Shown here piece after piece: positions 34,159 to 42,406 of a stretch of DNA of 64,000 nt. Below the pieces are notes generated by a model. That model had not been told where the DNA came from and made no database searches. It saw only the letters and a program-made list of their open reading frames with translations. Source of the stretch: Rikenellaceae bacterium (GTDB lineage: Bacteria > Bacteroidota > Bacteroidia > Bacteroidales > Rikenellaceae); assembly GCA_015059965.1 (NCBI GenBank), contig SUZM01000009.1:25777-89776 (forward strand). Reading direction: 5' to 3'. The position numbers were made by a program, and so were the translations under genes. Within the stretch, counting starts at the first letter, position 1; the number at the start of each line of letters is the position of its first letter.

Positions 34159-35587
34159 ATCCTCCTATCAGCAACGGCTCTTTCTGCTGGTGCTCCTCTT
34201 TGCAGGGGTGCTCACCGGCTGTTTCCTCCTCTTTCAGCACCACCGCGAGCGCCTCTACAAGGCCCAAGGGCTCGATGCACAACTGCAACTTCTGAATCTG
34301 CGTGTGGCCCACGAACTACAGCAGGGAGAGCCCCCCGAGAAGATCTACGACCGCCACCGTCTGACCACCGAGGGGTTGCGCCTCACGCTGATCGACAGCC
34401 TGGGCTCTGTCCTTTACGACTCGGAGCGCCATGGTTCCGAAGCCGACCTGACCAACCACCTCTCTCGCAACGAAGTGAAGGAGGCTCTCCAAGTAGGGGA
34501 GGGGCACACCATACGCCGCCACTCGGAGGCCGTGAAACGCGACTACTTCTACTCGGCACGCCTCGAAGAGGGGCTCATCATCCGCACAGCCCTGCCCTAC
34601 GACTGGACACTGGCCAAGACCCTGAGTGTCGATAGCCGCTACCTCTGGTATATGGTCCTGATCGCGCTGCTGCTATTGGTGGTGGGCTATTGGGTCACCT
34701 CTCAGCTGGCCCAAAACATCCTGCGCCTGCGAAAATTCACCGAGAAACTCGACCGCGGAGAGGAGATCTCGGACATAGCCCCCTTCCCCGACGACGAGCT
34801 GGGCGAGGTGTCGAACCACATTGTCGATCTCTATGGGCGCCTGCAACGCGCCCTGGCCGATGCCGAACGCGAGCACGCCTCGGCCCTGCGCGAGGAGCAG
34901 GAGAAGATCCGGATCAAGCGCCAACTGACCAACAACATCAGCCACGAGCTGAAGACCCCCGTAAGCGCAATCAGGGGCTATCTGGAGACGATTCTGATGA
35001 ACCCCGCAATGGAGAAGGAGACCCGCACCCGCTTTATCGAAAAGAGTTACCAGCAGACCCAACGCCTGCAACAGCTCTTGCAAGACATCTCCTTGGTAAC
35101 CCGCATGGAGGAGGCCCCCCATCTGATCGACTGCGAGGAGTTGAACCTGCGCCCGCTGATCGAGGAGGCCGCCTGCGACCTGCCCGTCGAGCGGGGATCA
35201 TCGATGGCCGTGTTGCTCAACCTGCCCGAAGAGCTACCCATACGCGGCAACGGACAGCTTCTGCACTCCATATTCCACAACCTTACGGAGAACGCCCTGG
35301 CCTACTCGGGGGGCACCACGTTGCGAATCGAGCTCCTGGATCGCAACGGCGAACACTACCGCTTCCGCGTGGCCGACGACGGATCGGGGGTTGAGGAGCA
35401 CCACCTGGGCCGTCTCTTCGAACGCTTCTACCGCGTGGATAAGGGGCGCTCACGCAAAATGGGCGGCACCGGCCTCGGCCTTTCGATCGTGAAGAATGCC
35501 GTCCTCTTCCATGGCGGACACATCGAGGTGCGCAACCGCCCCGAAGGGGGATTGGAGTTCCTCTTTACCCTCTGCTCTCGCGAGTAA
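34142..35587 (+). CDS. Sensor histidine kinase
   Basis: A 481-residue membrane kinase from the ATG at 34142 (MASFYKSS). TM1 is at about 10-32, a periplasmic sensor of about 130 residues follows, and TM2 is the LWYMVLIALLLLVVGYWV segment. A HAMP-like linker and coiled coil precede the HisKA domain with H in NNISHELKTPVSAIRG. The ATPase domain has NLTENALAYSGG (N box), VADDGSGV (G1) and MGGTGLGLSIV (G2). It acts with the overlapping response regulator. A TTG-initiated form eight codons longer is possible but would overlap the regulator gene further. Confidence 0.93.
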   Translation: MASFYKSSYQQRLFLLVLLFAGVLTGCFLLFQHHRERLYKAQGLDAQLQLLNLRVAHELQQGEPPEKIYDRHRLTTEGLRLTLIDSLGSVLYDSERHGSEADLTNHLSRNEVKEALQVGEGHTIRRHSEAVKRDYFYSARLEEGLIIRTALPYDWTLAKTLSVDSRYLWYMVLIALLLLVVGYWVTSQLAQNILRLRKFTEKLDRGEEISDIAPFPDDELGEVSNHIVDLYGRLQRALADAEREHASALREEQEKIRIKRQLTNNISHELKTPVSAIRGYLETILMNPAMEKETRTRFIEKSYQQTQRLQQLLQDISLVTRMEEAPHLIDCEELNLRPLIEEAACDLPVERGSSMAVLLNLPEELPIRGNGQLLHSIFHNLTENALAYSGGTTLRIELLDRNGEHYRFRVADDGSGVEEHHLGRLFERFYRVDKGRSRKMGGTGLGLSIVKNAVLFHGGHIEVRNRPEGGLEFLFTLCSRE

Positions 35588-35593
35588 AAAAGA

Positions 35594-35627
35594 AGAGACT
35601 GTCGCAACCTCTTGTCGGACAGTCTCT
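35594..35627. terminator. Bidirectional terminator between kinase and mqnD
   Basis: AGAGACTGTC pairs with GACAGTCTCT (10 bp), T-rich on the plus-strand side, between convergent genes. Confidence 0.75.
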
Positions 35628-35642
35628 CTCTTTTCGTGGGGA

Positions 35643-36440
35643 TCAACACCCCGCATCATTCTCCTCTCCGAGGTCGCACAGCCGCCTGACGGCCCTCATT
35701 CCCTCCTCGCCCAACGAGAGCGAATAGTCATTGACGAAGAGCGCAATGTGCTTATCGATCACCTCGTCGTCCAATTCGCGGGCATGGGCCTTCACATAGT
35801 CACGCGAGGCTGTCGGATGGTCAAAGGCGTAGCGGATGCTGCGGCGCAGGGTCTCGGTGATCAGGTGCTTGTACTCCGCACTCAGGTCGCGACGAATAAC
35901 AATCGCCCCCAACGGGAGCGGCAACCCCGTCTCAGCCTCCCACTTCAACCCCAGGTCGGCCACCAGTTCAAGCCGGCGCCGGCCATAGACGAAGCGCCCC
36001 TCGTGAATCAATACTCCGGCATCATACTCCCCCCTTTCGACCGTCTCGGCGATCTCCGAAAAGAGGCGGGGCTGCAACTCCTCAACCTCGGGGTACAGCC
36101 TCCGCATCAGGGCACAGGCCGTGGTGTGCATCCCCGGAACTGCCACCCGTCGCAAGGGGCTGCTCTCCCCTTTCCGGCGCACAAGCAGAGGCCCATTGCC
36201 CCGGCCCAGAGCCGAACCGCTGTCGAGCAGTTCGTAACGGTCACGGATCAGCGGCCAAATGGCATAGCTGCACTTCGAGATATCGGGAACCCCCTCTAAA
36301 AGCAGGTGGTTGAGCTCCTCAATGTCGAAATAGGAGAGCTCCACCGGGGGGAGCTCTCCTTCCAATCGTCCATTCACCCAGGCATCAAACATGAAGGTGT
36401 CGTTCGGGCAGGGCGAGATATGTAACTTCTTATGTCTCAT
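35643..36440 (-). CDS. mqnD: 1,4-dihydroxy-6-naphthoate synthase
   Basis: MqnD converts cyclic dehypoxanthine futalosine to 1,4-dihydroxy-6-naphthoate in the futalosine route to menaquinone. The protein is 265 residues from the ATG at 36440. It shows the family opening LHISPCPNDTFMFDAWVNGR, the VPDISKCSYA segment, and a GEYDAGVLIHEGRF strand; the last contains the catalytic-type His. An open frame extends 65 codons upstream, antiparallel to mqnB content, and has no similarity. It overlaps the mqnB end by 11 bp, indicating one operon. Confidence 0.92.
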   Translation of the reverse strand: MRHKKLHISPCPNDTFMFDAWVNGRLEGELPPVELSYFDIEELNHLLLEGVPDISKCSYAIWPLIRDRYELLDSGSALGRGNGPLLVRRKGESSPLRRVAVPGMHTTACALMRRLYPEVEELQPRLFSEIAETVERGEYDAGVLIHEGRFVYGRRRLELVADLGLKWEAETGLPLPLGAIVIRRDLSAEYKHLITETLRRSIRYAFDHPTASRDYVKAHARELDDEVIDKHIALFVNDYSLSLGEEGMRAVRRLCDLGEENDAGC

Positions 36441-36954
36441 CCTCAAAATTGAGTTGTGAAAGGATCTCGGTGAGGTTCTGCACCGCCTGATCAAAGGCCC
36501 ACTCTTCACGCGGCTCACCCACACGATTCGAGATGGCGCGGATCTCCGCCGCCTCGATATCGAGGGCCTCGCAGACGGCAAAGAAGGCAGCCCCCTCCAT
36601 CTGCTCGATCTGTGCCCCCGCGGCCTCCTCTCCACAGCGATTCACCGTATTCGAGACCACCGGTCTCAGTTCGGTGAGGGGCTCCAGCCGATAAGACTCT
36701 CGAAAGCGCTCGGGAAGTCCCCCGATCCGCTCCTCGACCACCTCGACCACCTCACCCTTCATCAGCGCCGGGTCATAGGCTCCGGCCACTCCGCACAAGA
36801 TCATCAGGTGAGGTTTCTTGGCCTTGGCAGCCCGCACAGCCGTAGCGGCAACAGCCGCCATGCCCACCCCGCTGACAAAGGTCAGCGCCTTGGGATTTTC
36901 CAGAATGAACCCTTTGGCCTCTTCTACCGTGGGGAATATATAGGCGATGCGCAT
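36430..36954 (-). CDS. mqnB: Futalosine hydrolase
   Basis: A 174-residue nucleoside-phosphorylase-fold hydrolase that removes hypoxanthine from futalosine. Typical elements: N-terminal strand MRIAYIFPTVEEAK, the FVSGVGMAAVAATAV loop, LMILCGVAGAYDPALMKGEVVEV, the QMEGAAFFAVCEAL helix with the purine-site Met-Glu, and ISNRVGEP near the end. It is shorter than MTA/SAH nucleosidases, as expected for MqnB. It lies 3 bp after the M24 peptidase gene and overlaps mqnD. Confidence 0.9.
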   Translation of the reverse strand: MRIAYIFPTVEEAKGFILENPKALTFVSGVGMAAVAATAVRAAKAKKPHLMILCGVAGAYDPALMKGEVVEVVEERIGGLPERFRESYRLEPLTELRPVVSNTVNRCGEEAAGAQIEQMEGAAFFAVCEALDIEAAEIRAISNRVGEPREEWAFDQAVQNLTEILSQLNFEDET

Positions 36955-36957
36955 GGT

Positions 36958-38352
36958 TTACTTGCCGACAACAGCCTCCAACTCCTCTACCGTAACGGGC
37001 AGGCGCTTGTCGCCGATCATGCGGCAACCGCTCTCCGTCACCAGAATGTCGTCCTCGATACGGATGCCGCCGAAATCGCGGTAGCTCTCCAGTGCCTCGT
37101 AGTTCACGATGCCCTTGAACTTACCCTCGGCCTTGCACTTGTCGATCAGAGCCGGGATGAAGTAGATACCCGGCTCGTCGGACATCACCGTGCCGGGCTG
37201 TACGCGCCAGGCCGCACGGTAGATGCAGGTGGCCGAAGCCTCGGCACGCTCCTTGATCGACGAGAAGTCGAAGCTGCGCTCGCCGAAGGCCTCGCAGTCG
37301 TGAACATCCATACCCAGTCCGTGACCCAGTCCGTGGGGCATAAAGAGGTACATGGCTCCCGAAGCCACGGCATCCTCGGCCGTACCCTTGATCAGGCCCG
37401 CACCAATCAACCCCTCGGCCAAGAGGCGGTAGCACTCCAAGTGAATCTCCGTGTGGTACATCATACCCGGACGGATGATCTCGGCGATGCGGCCGTGGGC
37501 ACGACGCACGATTTCGTAGATCTCCTGCTGCTTGGGAGTGAACTTGCCGCTCACGGGGTAGGTACGCGTGTGGTCCGAGCAGTAGCCCTCGAGCGACTCA
37601 CCGCCACCATCCACCAGGAGCAGACGGCCATTCTCCAATACGCCGTCCGAGTTGAGGTTGTGCAGCGTCTCACCGTGCTGCGACACGATGGTGGGGAACG
37701 ATACTCCCTGACCCATGGCATGGGCAATACCCGCTACGGCACCGGCGATCTCACGCTCAACGACCCCCTCGCGGCACATGCGCATCGCAGTGGTGTGCAT
37801 CGCATAGCCGATCTGATAAGCACGCTCCAGCGCCTCGATCTCCTCGGGACCCTTCTTCTCGCGCATCTCAGCCACGGCAAACATCAGGTCCACCGACTTA
37901 TAGTCGTGCAGCATCGAGGGCTTCAACCCCAGCAGCTCGACAAACTGGAGCTTCGTCTCACCGCGGTAGATGGGCAGGAAATGGATACGGCGGCCCAATC
38001 GGATGGCACGCTCAACCAGCGGCTGAAGGGCCGAGAGCGGTGCGGTATTCTTTACGGCAACCCCGGAGGCCAACTCCGACAGCATAGGCTGCGGACCCGT
38101 CCAGATGATATCCTCGACGGTGAAGTCATCACCGAAGAGCCACTCCTCGCCCGAGTCGGCATCGATCACACCCATAAGCGAGGGGATGTTCAGCCCGAAG
38201 TAGTAGCGGAACGTGGAGTCCTGACGAAAATAGTAGGCGTTGTTGGGGTAGTTGTTGGGAGAATTCTGGTTACCGGGCAGCAGGATCAGTCCGCTGCCGA
38301 TCTTGGCGCGCAACTCGGCGCGACGCTTGGCGTAAATTTCAGGTGCAAACAT
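36958..38352 (-). CDS. pepP: M24-family Xaa-Pro aminopeptidase
   Basis: A 464-residue aminopeptidase P: N-terminal creatinase-like domain (residues 1-160, with LLPGNQNSPNNYPNNAYYFRQDSTF) and a C-terminal pita-bread domain. Metal ligands are visible as LLVDGGGESLEGYCSDHTRTYPV (two Asp), MPHGLGHGLGMDVHDCEAF (His) and MSDEPGIYF (Glu), with the last Glu in GGIRIEDDILVTESG. It cleaves N-terminal residues before proline. The start at 38352 (MFAPEIYAKRR) sits behind a minus-strand TATATTTG box at 38418-38411. Confidence 0.93.
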   Translation of the reverse strand: MFAPEIYAKRRAELRAKIGSGLILLPGNQNSPNNYPNNAYYFRQDSTFRYYFGLNIPSLMGVIDADSGEEWLFGDDFTVEDIIWTGPQPMLSELASGVAVKNTAPLSALQPLVERAIRLGRRIHFLPIYRGETKLQFVELLGLKPSMLHDYKSVDLMFAVAEMREKKGPEEIEALERAYQIGYAMHTTAMRMCREGVVEREIAGAVAGIAHAMGQGVSFPTIVSQHGETLHNLNSDGVLENGRLLLVDGGGESLEGYCSDHTRTYPVSGKFTPKQQEIYEIVRRAHGRIAEIIRPGMMYHTEIHLECYRLLAEGLIGAGLIKGTAEDAVASGAMYLFMPHGLGHGLGMDVHDCEAFGERSFDFSSIKERAEASATCIYRAAWRVQPGTVMSDEPGIYFIPALIDKCKAEGKFKGIVNYEALESYRDFGGIRIEDDILVTESGCRMIGDKRLPVTVEELEAVVGK

Positions 38353-38543
38353 ATTTCGAGTTTTTAGGTTTTTTTCGGTTTTGTGGAGCCGGCGGTCGGC
38401 TTTTACCTCCCAAATATACGAATATTTCACCAAATGAGAAAATCGAAACCGATATTTACAAAAAAAGTGGTGTTTTTTGGGGATCCGGCCCACAGGTCGA
38501 ACCCACAAAAAAAACCACTTGTCTCGCGTTTGAGCCTTACCGC

Positions 38544-38843
38544 CTAAGCCTCACCAATCTTCATTCCCTGCTGAGGTTGCGGCGCGGGGATCTCGATCTT
38601 TCCGATGGCGCTCTCATAGCGGGTGATGTTATCCTGCAACGACATCAGCAGGCGCTTGGCATGCTCGGGCGTGAGGATGATTCGGCTCTTCACGCGGGCC
38701 TTCTGCAGCCCCGGAAGAACGGTGGCAAAGTCGATGATAAACTCCGAGGTGGAGTGCGAAATAATGGCCAGGTTGGAGTAGTGACCCTGTGCCACCTCCT
38801 CCTTGAGCTCTACGTCGATGCCCATCTTTTTGATCTCTCCCAT
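38544..38843 (-). CDS. DUF3467 protein
   Basis: A small protein of about 99 residues with the DUF3467 core: EEVAQGHYSNLAIISHSTSEFIIDFATVLPG and KARVKSRIILTPEHAKRLLMSLQDNITRYE. The family is widespread in Bacteroidetes and of unknown function. Start at 38843 is my choice; an in-frame ATG at 38873 is possible. A minus-strand TACTTTTG box lies at 38919-38912. It is separate from the pepP operon by its own promoter. Confidence 0.85.
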   Translation of the reverse strand: MGEIKKMGIDVELKEEVAQGHYSNLAIISHSTSEFIIDFATVLPGLQKARVKSRIILTPEHAKRLLMSLQDNITRYESAIGKIEIPAPQPQQGMKIGEA

Positions 38844-39065
38844 AGGTAATATCTGTTTTGGATCTCTTATCATTTTCCATGCCGCACCCCGCAGGTGCAG
38901 GCTCTACGCCACAAAAGTACCCCTTTTGTCTCTTGCGCCAACCGCCCGAAACGACAAAGTTGTTGCCGATTTATCAACAATCCCGTTCGAAAACCCGTTC
39001 GGAAGCGCAATTCGAAGGCTCAAGCCAGACAAGATCCCGACAACTCCACCCCTTTACGGATGGGG

Positions 39066-40049
39066 CTACAGCCATTTTTTGAACTTGAAGTACCAGATCG
39101 TCACTCCCGAGCAGAGGATCATCAGTCCGATGGCGAAGAGGTAGCCCAACGGAAGGGTGAAACCGCTTGGGAAGGTGTAGACCCAGTCGAGCTCGGGCAT
39201 AAACTTGAAGTTCATGCCATACATACTGGCGATCAGCGTGGCGGGCATGAAGATCACCGAGGCCACCGAGAAGATCTTTACGATCTCATTCTGCTCGATG
39301 TTGATCAGCCCCAGGGCCGAGTCCTGGATATAGTCCAGACGCTGGAAGCTGAAGTCGGCGTGGTTGATCAGCGAGTTCACGTCCTTGATCATCAGCTGCA
39401 GGCGCGGGTAGATATCGTTCGGGAAGCGTTCGGAGCGCAACACACCCGAGAGGACGCGCTGACGGTCGAAGATATTCTCACGCAGCAACATCGTACTCTC
39501 CTGCAGGCTGTTGATGCGCAGGATGATCTCCTTGTCGATCGAGTCCTCGGTCGAGATCTCCTTCGAAAGGGCTCCGACCTGCTTGGCGACCATCTCCACC
39601 AGGTCGGCATCGTAGTCGATGCGCACCTCCAACAGGGAGATAAAAATGTGGTAGCCGGTCGAGTAGCTGCGGTAGTTCATCTGCAGGCGCTTCTCGGCCT
39701 CGCGGAAGGTGCGAAACTCGGCCTGGCGCACCGAGACCAGCACACCCTCGTTGGAGATGGTAAACGACACCGGCTCGACGGTGAAGCTCTCTCCCGTAGG
39801 AATGAAGAAGTTGGAGTTCGAGACGATCGTATTCTCCGTCTCGGAGTATTTTGAGGTGGACTCAATCTCCTCGACCTGCTGGCGGGTCTGGAGGCTGAAC
39901 TCCATGAAGTTCTCGACGGCCTTCTGCTCCTTGATCGAGGGGCGAAGCATGTCGATCCACAGAATGTCGTCGTAGCCCAGCTCTTCGAACAAGGCCACAT
40001 CGGCATTGCGGATGATTTTGTTATATTGCTTTAAGTAGATGGTAATCAT
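39066..40049 (-). CDS. corA: CorA-family magnesium transporter
   Basis: A 327-residue CorA-type channel from the ATG at 40049 (MITIYLKQYNK). The long cytoplasmic domain is followed by two C-terminal helices; the first ends with the family's YGMNF (GMN) selectivity motif and the loop FKFMPELDW, the second is GYLFAIGLMILCSGVTIWYF, ending in a basic tail. Mg2+ or Co2+ uptake at the inner membrane is expected. No Mg-sensing leader was recognised. Confidence 0.93.
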   Translation of the reverse strand: MITIYLKQYNKIIRNADVALFEELGYDDILWIDMLRPSIKEQKAVENFMEFSLQTRQQVEEIESTSKYSETENTIVSNSNFFIPTGESFTVEPVSFTISNEGVLVSVRQAEFRTFREAEKRLQMNYRSYSTGYHIFISLLEVRIDYDADLVEMVAKQVGALSKEISTEDSIDKEIILRINSLQESTMLLRENIFDRQRVLSGVLRSERFPNDIYPRLQLMIKDVNSLINHADFSFQRLDYIQDSALGLINIEQNEIVKIFSVASVIFMPATLIASMYGMNFKFMPELDWVYTFPSGFTLPLGYLFAIGLMILCSGVTIWYFKFKKWL

Positions 40050-40160
40050 TGTTGAGCACCCTTTTTTTCGGACTCCCTTTTCCAAAGGGGAGGTCCCGGT
40101 TTCTAACTTTTGGTTTATGATCTCCGTAAGGGCGGCGCATCCTTCAGGCGCCTATGCTCT

Positions 40161-40937
40161 TCAGCCCGGGTTGACCCGGGGCGAAATCTTCACCCCCGAG
40201 TCCCAGAATTTTTGCAGGGCCCGGTGTTTCTCGTTATCGAACAGGAAGTCGATGTTGCGTGTCAGGTAGTCGTAGGCATCGTAGGGCTTTTTGTCAAAGC
40301 CGTAGTGCAGTACCGCCTCGTAGGTGTGCTCCACCCCGAAGGTCAGCGCCTCCGTGAGGGCATCGGTCAGCTCATAAGGGGTACCCTTACGGGCCACCCA
40401 GACGGCAAAGGCAAAGGGGAGCTGCGTGGCCATCTGCCACTCGGCAGCCAGGTCGTAGAGATAGGGGAAGCGACCCTCATAATCGAAAACCTTGTCGCCG
40501 ATCAGCAGGAAGGCATCGCCGGCTTCGGCATGCAGCACCTGCTCGTAATCCTCCAAAGCATACCATTCGGGGGCTATGTGCCACCGGTTGGCCGCCAGCC
40601 AGCCGGCCAGCTGCACCGAGGTACGCGAATGGGGATCCAGGAAGATTCGTTTCACCTCCCCGATGGGTTGATGCGAAACCACCACCACCGTACGCACGGG
40701 ACCCACAGCCCCCAGGCAGTAGTCGGGCAGCAGCTCATAGTTTGTAAGCTGAGGCACCACAGCCGCCGGCAGGAGCGCGATATCGGCCTTGCCTTCGATG
40801 AAATTTTGGGCACAAGTGGCGGGGGGAGTCAAAAGGAGCTCCGCACGCAGGGGATTATCTGCATGCTCGATACCATAGATGAATGGTATCGTATTGAGGT
40901 ACGACACGGCCGCTATACGGGGAACCAAGACCATCAT
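40161..40937 (-). CDS. mqnA: Chorismate dehydratase
   Basis: MqnA dehydrates chorismate to 3-enolpyruvyl-benzoate, the first step of the futalosine menaquinone pathway. The 258-residue protein opens with IAAVSYLNTIPFIYGIE and has GKADIALLPAAVVPQL, DPHSRTSVQLAGWL and AGDAFLLIGDKVFDY, all characteristic of MqnA and of the MqnA/MqnD fold. It lies 3.7 kb from mqnB-mqnD on the same strand with three unrelated genes between. A minus-strand TACCTTTG box is at 41005-40998. Confidence 0.93.
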   Translation of the reverse strand: MMVLVPRIAAVSYLNTIPFIYGIEHADNPLRAELLLTPPATCAQNFIEGKADIALLPAAVVPQLTNYELLPDYCLGAVGPVRTVVVVSHQPIGEVKRIFLDPHSRTSVQLAGWLAANRWHIAPEWYALEDYEQVLHAEAGDAFLLIGDKVFDYEGRFPYLYDLAAEWQMATQLPFAFAVWVARKGTPYELTDALTEALTFGVEHTYEAVLHYGFDKKPYDAYDYLTRNIDFLFDNEKHRALQKFWDSGVKISPRVNPG

Positions 40938-41189
40938 CCATAGGTTTTACGTTTCGTTCAACATCGACCTCCGAAAAAGAGGAGGCCATTCATCGTACAA
41001 AGGTACAAAAATAGTTGCAAAGGCGATGCAGGAAGAAAAAATTTTTTTGCGCCTAAAAATTTCAACGCCCATTCATATTTCGCGCAATGCAGTGATCATC
41101 AAGCTGTTTTGCTCAAAATTAAAAGTGAAATTTTTCTAAAAAACAGAGAAATTTTCGTCTCCATCTTGACAAAGGGGTTTTTCGGGTTA

Positions 41190-41197
41190 TATATTTG
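41190..41197 (+). promoter_or_regulatory. -7 box upstream of the phage-derived cassette
   Basis: TATATTTG about 240 nt before the first cassette gene. The DnaA-box-like cluster lies inside the implied leader. Confidence 0.45.
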
Positions 41198-41213
41198 TAC
41201 CGTCAAACGGGTG

Positions 41214-41338
41214 TTATCAACACTTTCTCCCCTTGTTCATAAAATTATTAACAGAGTCTAAAGTACTCTTTACGGGGAAATTACACCATTTTCACAACCG
41301 CTTTTTCAACAACATTTTAACCGTTTATCAACACCTTC
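41214..41338 (+). other. DnaA-box-like cluster, candidate origin region
   Basis: Five same-strand nonamers related to TTWTNCACA: TTATCAACA (41214 and 41325), TTATTAACA (41245), ATTTTCACA (41288) and TTTTCAACA (41303). Each differs from the consensus by one or two bases. The surrounding 40938-41437 is a 500-bp AT-rich gap where the minus-strand block (35.6-40.9 kb) meets an uninterrupted plus-strand block (41.4-58.6 kb). Confidence 0.35.
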
Positions 41339-41437
41339 GCACACGTTGCGGAGAGCCCTTTCACCCTCCCGGAAAACCCGGCATTTCGGGACAAAGGAAC
41401 AAAACCGCCGATCCCAAAAAACTCAAACACAAATCCT

Positions 41438-42406
41438 ATGATCTTTACACAAACCCCACCCAATGGAGCATCGCTCTACCGGCCGCTGGTCTACGCTTTT
41501 GGCGACGAGGCGGCTCCGCGCGACCTGGAGATCGAGGTCATTGATCTCGACACGCGCCAAAAGATCGCCACCAAACGGCTCTTCAACACCTCCTCGGGCA
41601 GGATTGAGATCGCCCCCGTGGCACGTCGCACCCTGAGCTGGCAACCCGGACAGACTCCCCTCGGTTTCTCGGCAGCCACGGATCGTGTGGCTCACATCCA
41701 GGTTCGGGTCGAGGGGGTGAGCATCGCCCGTCGCTTCCTGCCCTTTGTCGAGGAGCCGCCGCAACCCCTGCTCTTCAGCACCCGGCCCCTGAAGCGCCTC
41801 ATCGCCCGCGGCGAGGGGGAGGAGCTGCTCCTGGACCGCGATGTGCTCTACGCCGAGCTCGAGCGCTTCACCCCCACGGAGCGCATCACCGAGACCATCT
41901 ACTCCGACGTTACGGATCAGCCCGCCCTCTTCCGGTTCACCACGGCAGAGCTGGAACCCGAGGTCGAGCGCCTGGAGTTGCGCCTCTACTCCACGACCCG
42001 CGAAGTGGCATTGCACTACACGCTCACAAACCCCATACCGGGCAGCCTGCGTGTGGCCTGGGTCGGCCGCGGCGGATCGATCGAGCACTACACCTTCCCG
42101 ATCGTGGAGCACTGCAGCGAGCTGCAGGAGCGTGATGTGGTTGCATTGGCCGAGAGCGGCAGCGAGCTCCTCCGAAGCGGCTATCGCCGGAAGTGGCAAC
42201 TGCTGTCGGCCTACGAGACCCCCGAACAGCTCCGGGCACTGGCCGAACTGGGGACCTCTCCCTGTATCTGGATCGTGGACGATCAGAAGGGCTACACCCC
42301 CGTGGAGGTGGTGGCCGACGAGCGACAAATCCTCCACCACGGCCTGCTCACAGCCCTGAACTTCACCCTGCTGGAACCCTTAAGCGAGATCAACCCATGG
42401 AGCTGA
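41438..42406 (+). CDS. Phage-cassette protein 1, unknown (tail-like context)
   Basis: A 322-residue protein of unknown family. No signal peptide or helices in the membrane; the sequence is beta-rich and acidic. It opens the cassette and overlaps the next gene by 10 bp. Placement before a large tail-hub-like protein suggests a tail or fibre-associated role, but nothing in the residues proves it. Confidence 0.7.
   Translation: MIFTQTPPNGASLYRPLVYAFGDEAAPRDLEIEVIDLDTRQKIATKRLFNTSSGRIEIAPVARRTLSWQPGQTPLGFSAATDRVAHIQVRVEGVSIARRFLPFVEEPPQPLLFSTRPLKRLIARGEGEELLLDRDVLYAELERFTPTERITETIYSDVTDQPALFRFTTAELEPEVERLELRLYSTTREVALHYTLTNPIPGSLRVAWVGRGGSIEHYTFPIVEHCSELQERDVVALAESGSELLRSGYRRKWQLLSAYETPEQLRALAELGTSPCIWIVDDQKGYTPVEVVADERQILHHGLLTALNFTLLEPLSEINPWS

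Noticed and set aside
42193..42396. N-terminal extension of the large tail-like protein
   Set aside because: It would overlap the upstream gene by about 210 bp in another frame; the ATG at 42397 gives the usual short overlap and the expected start.
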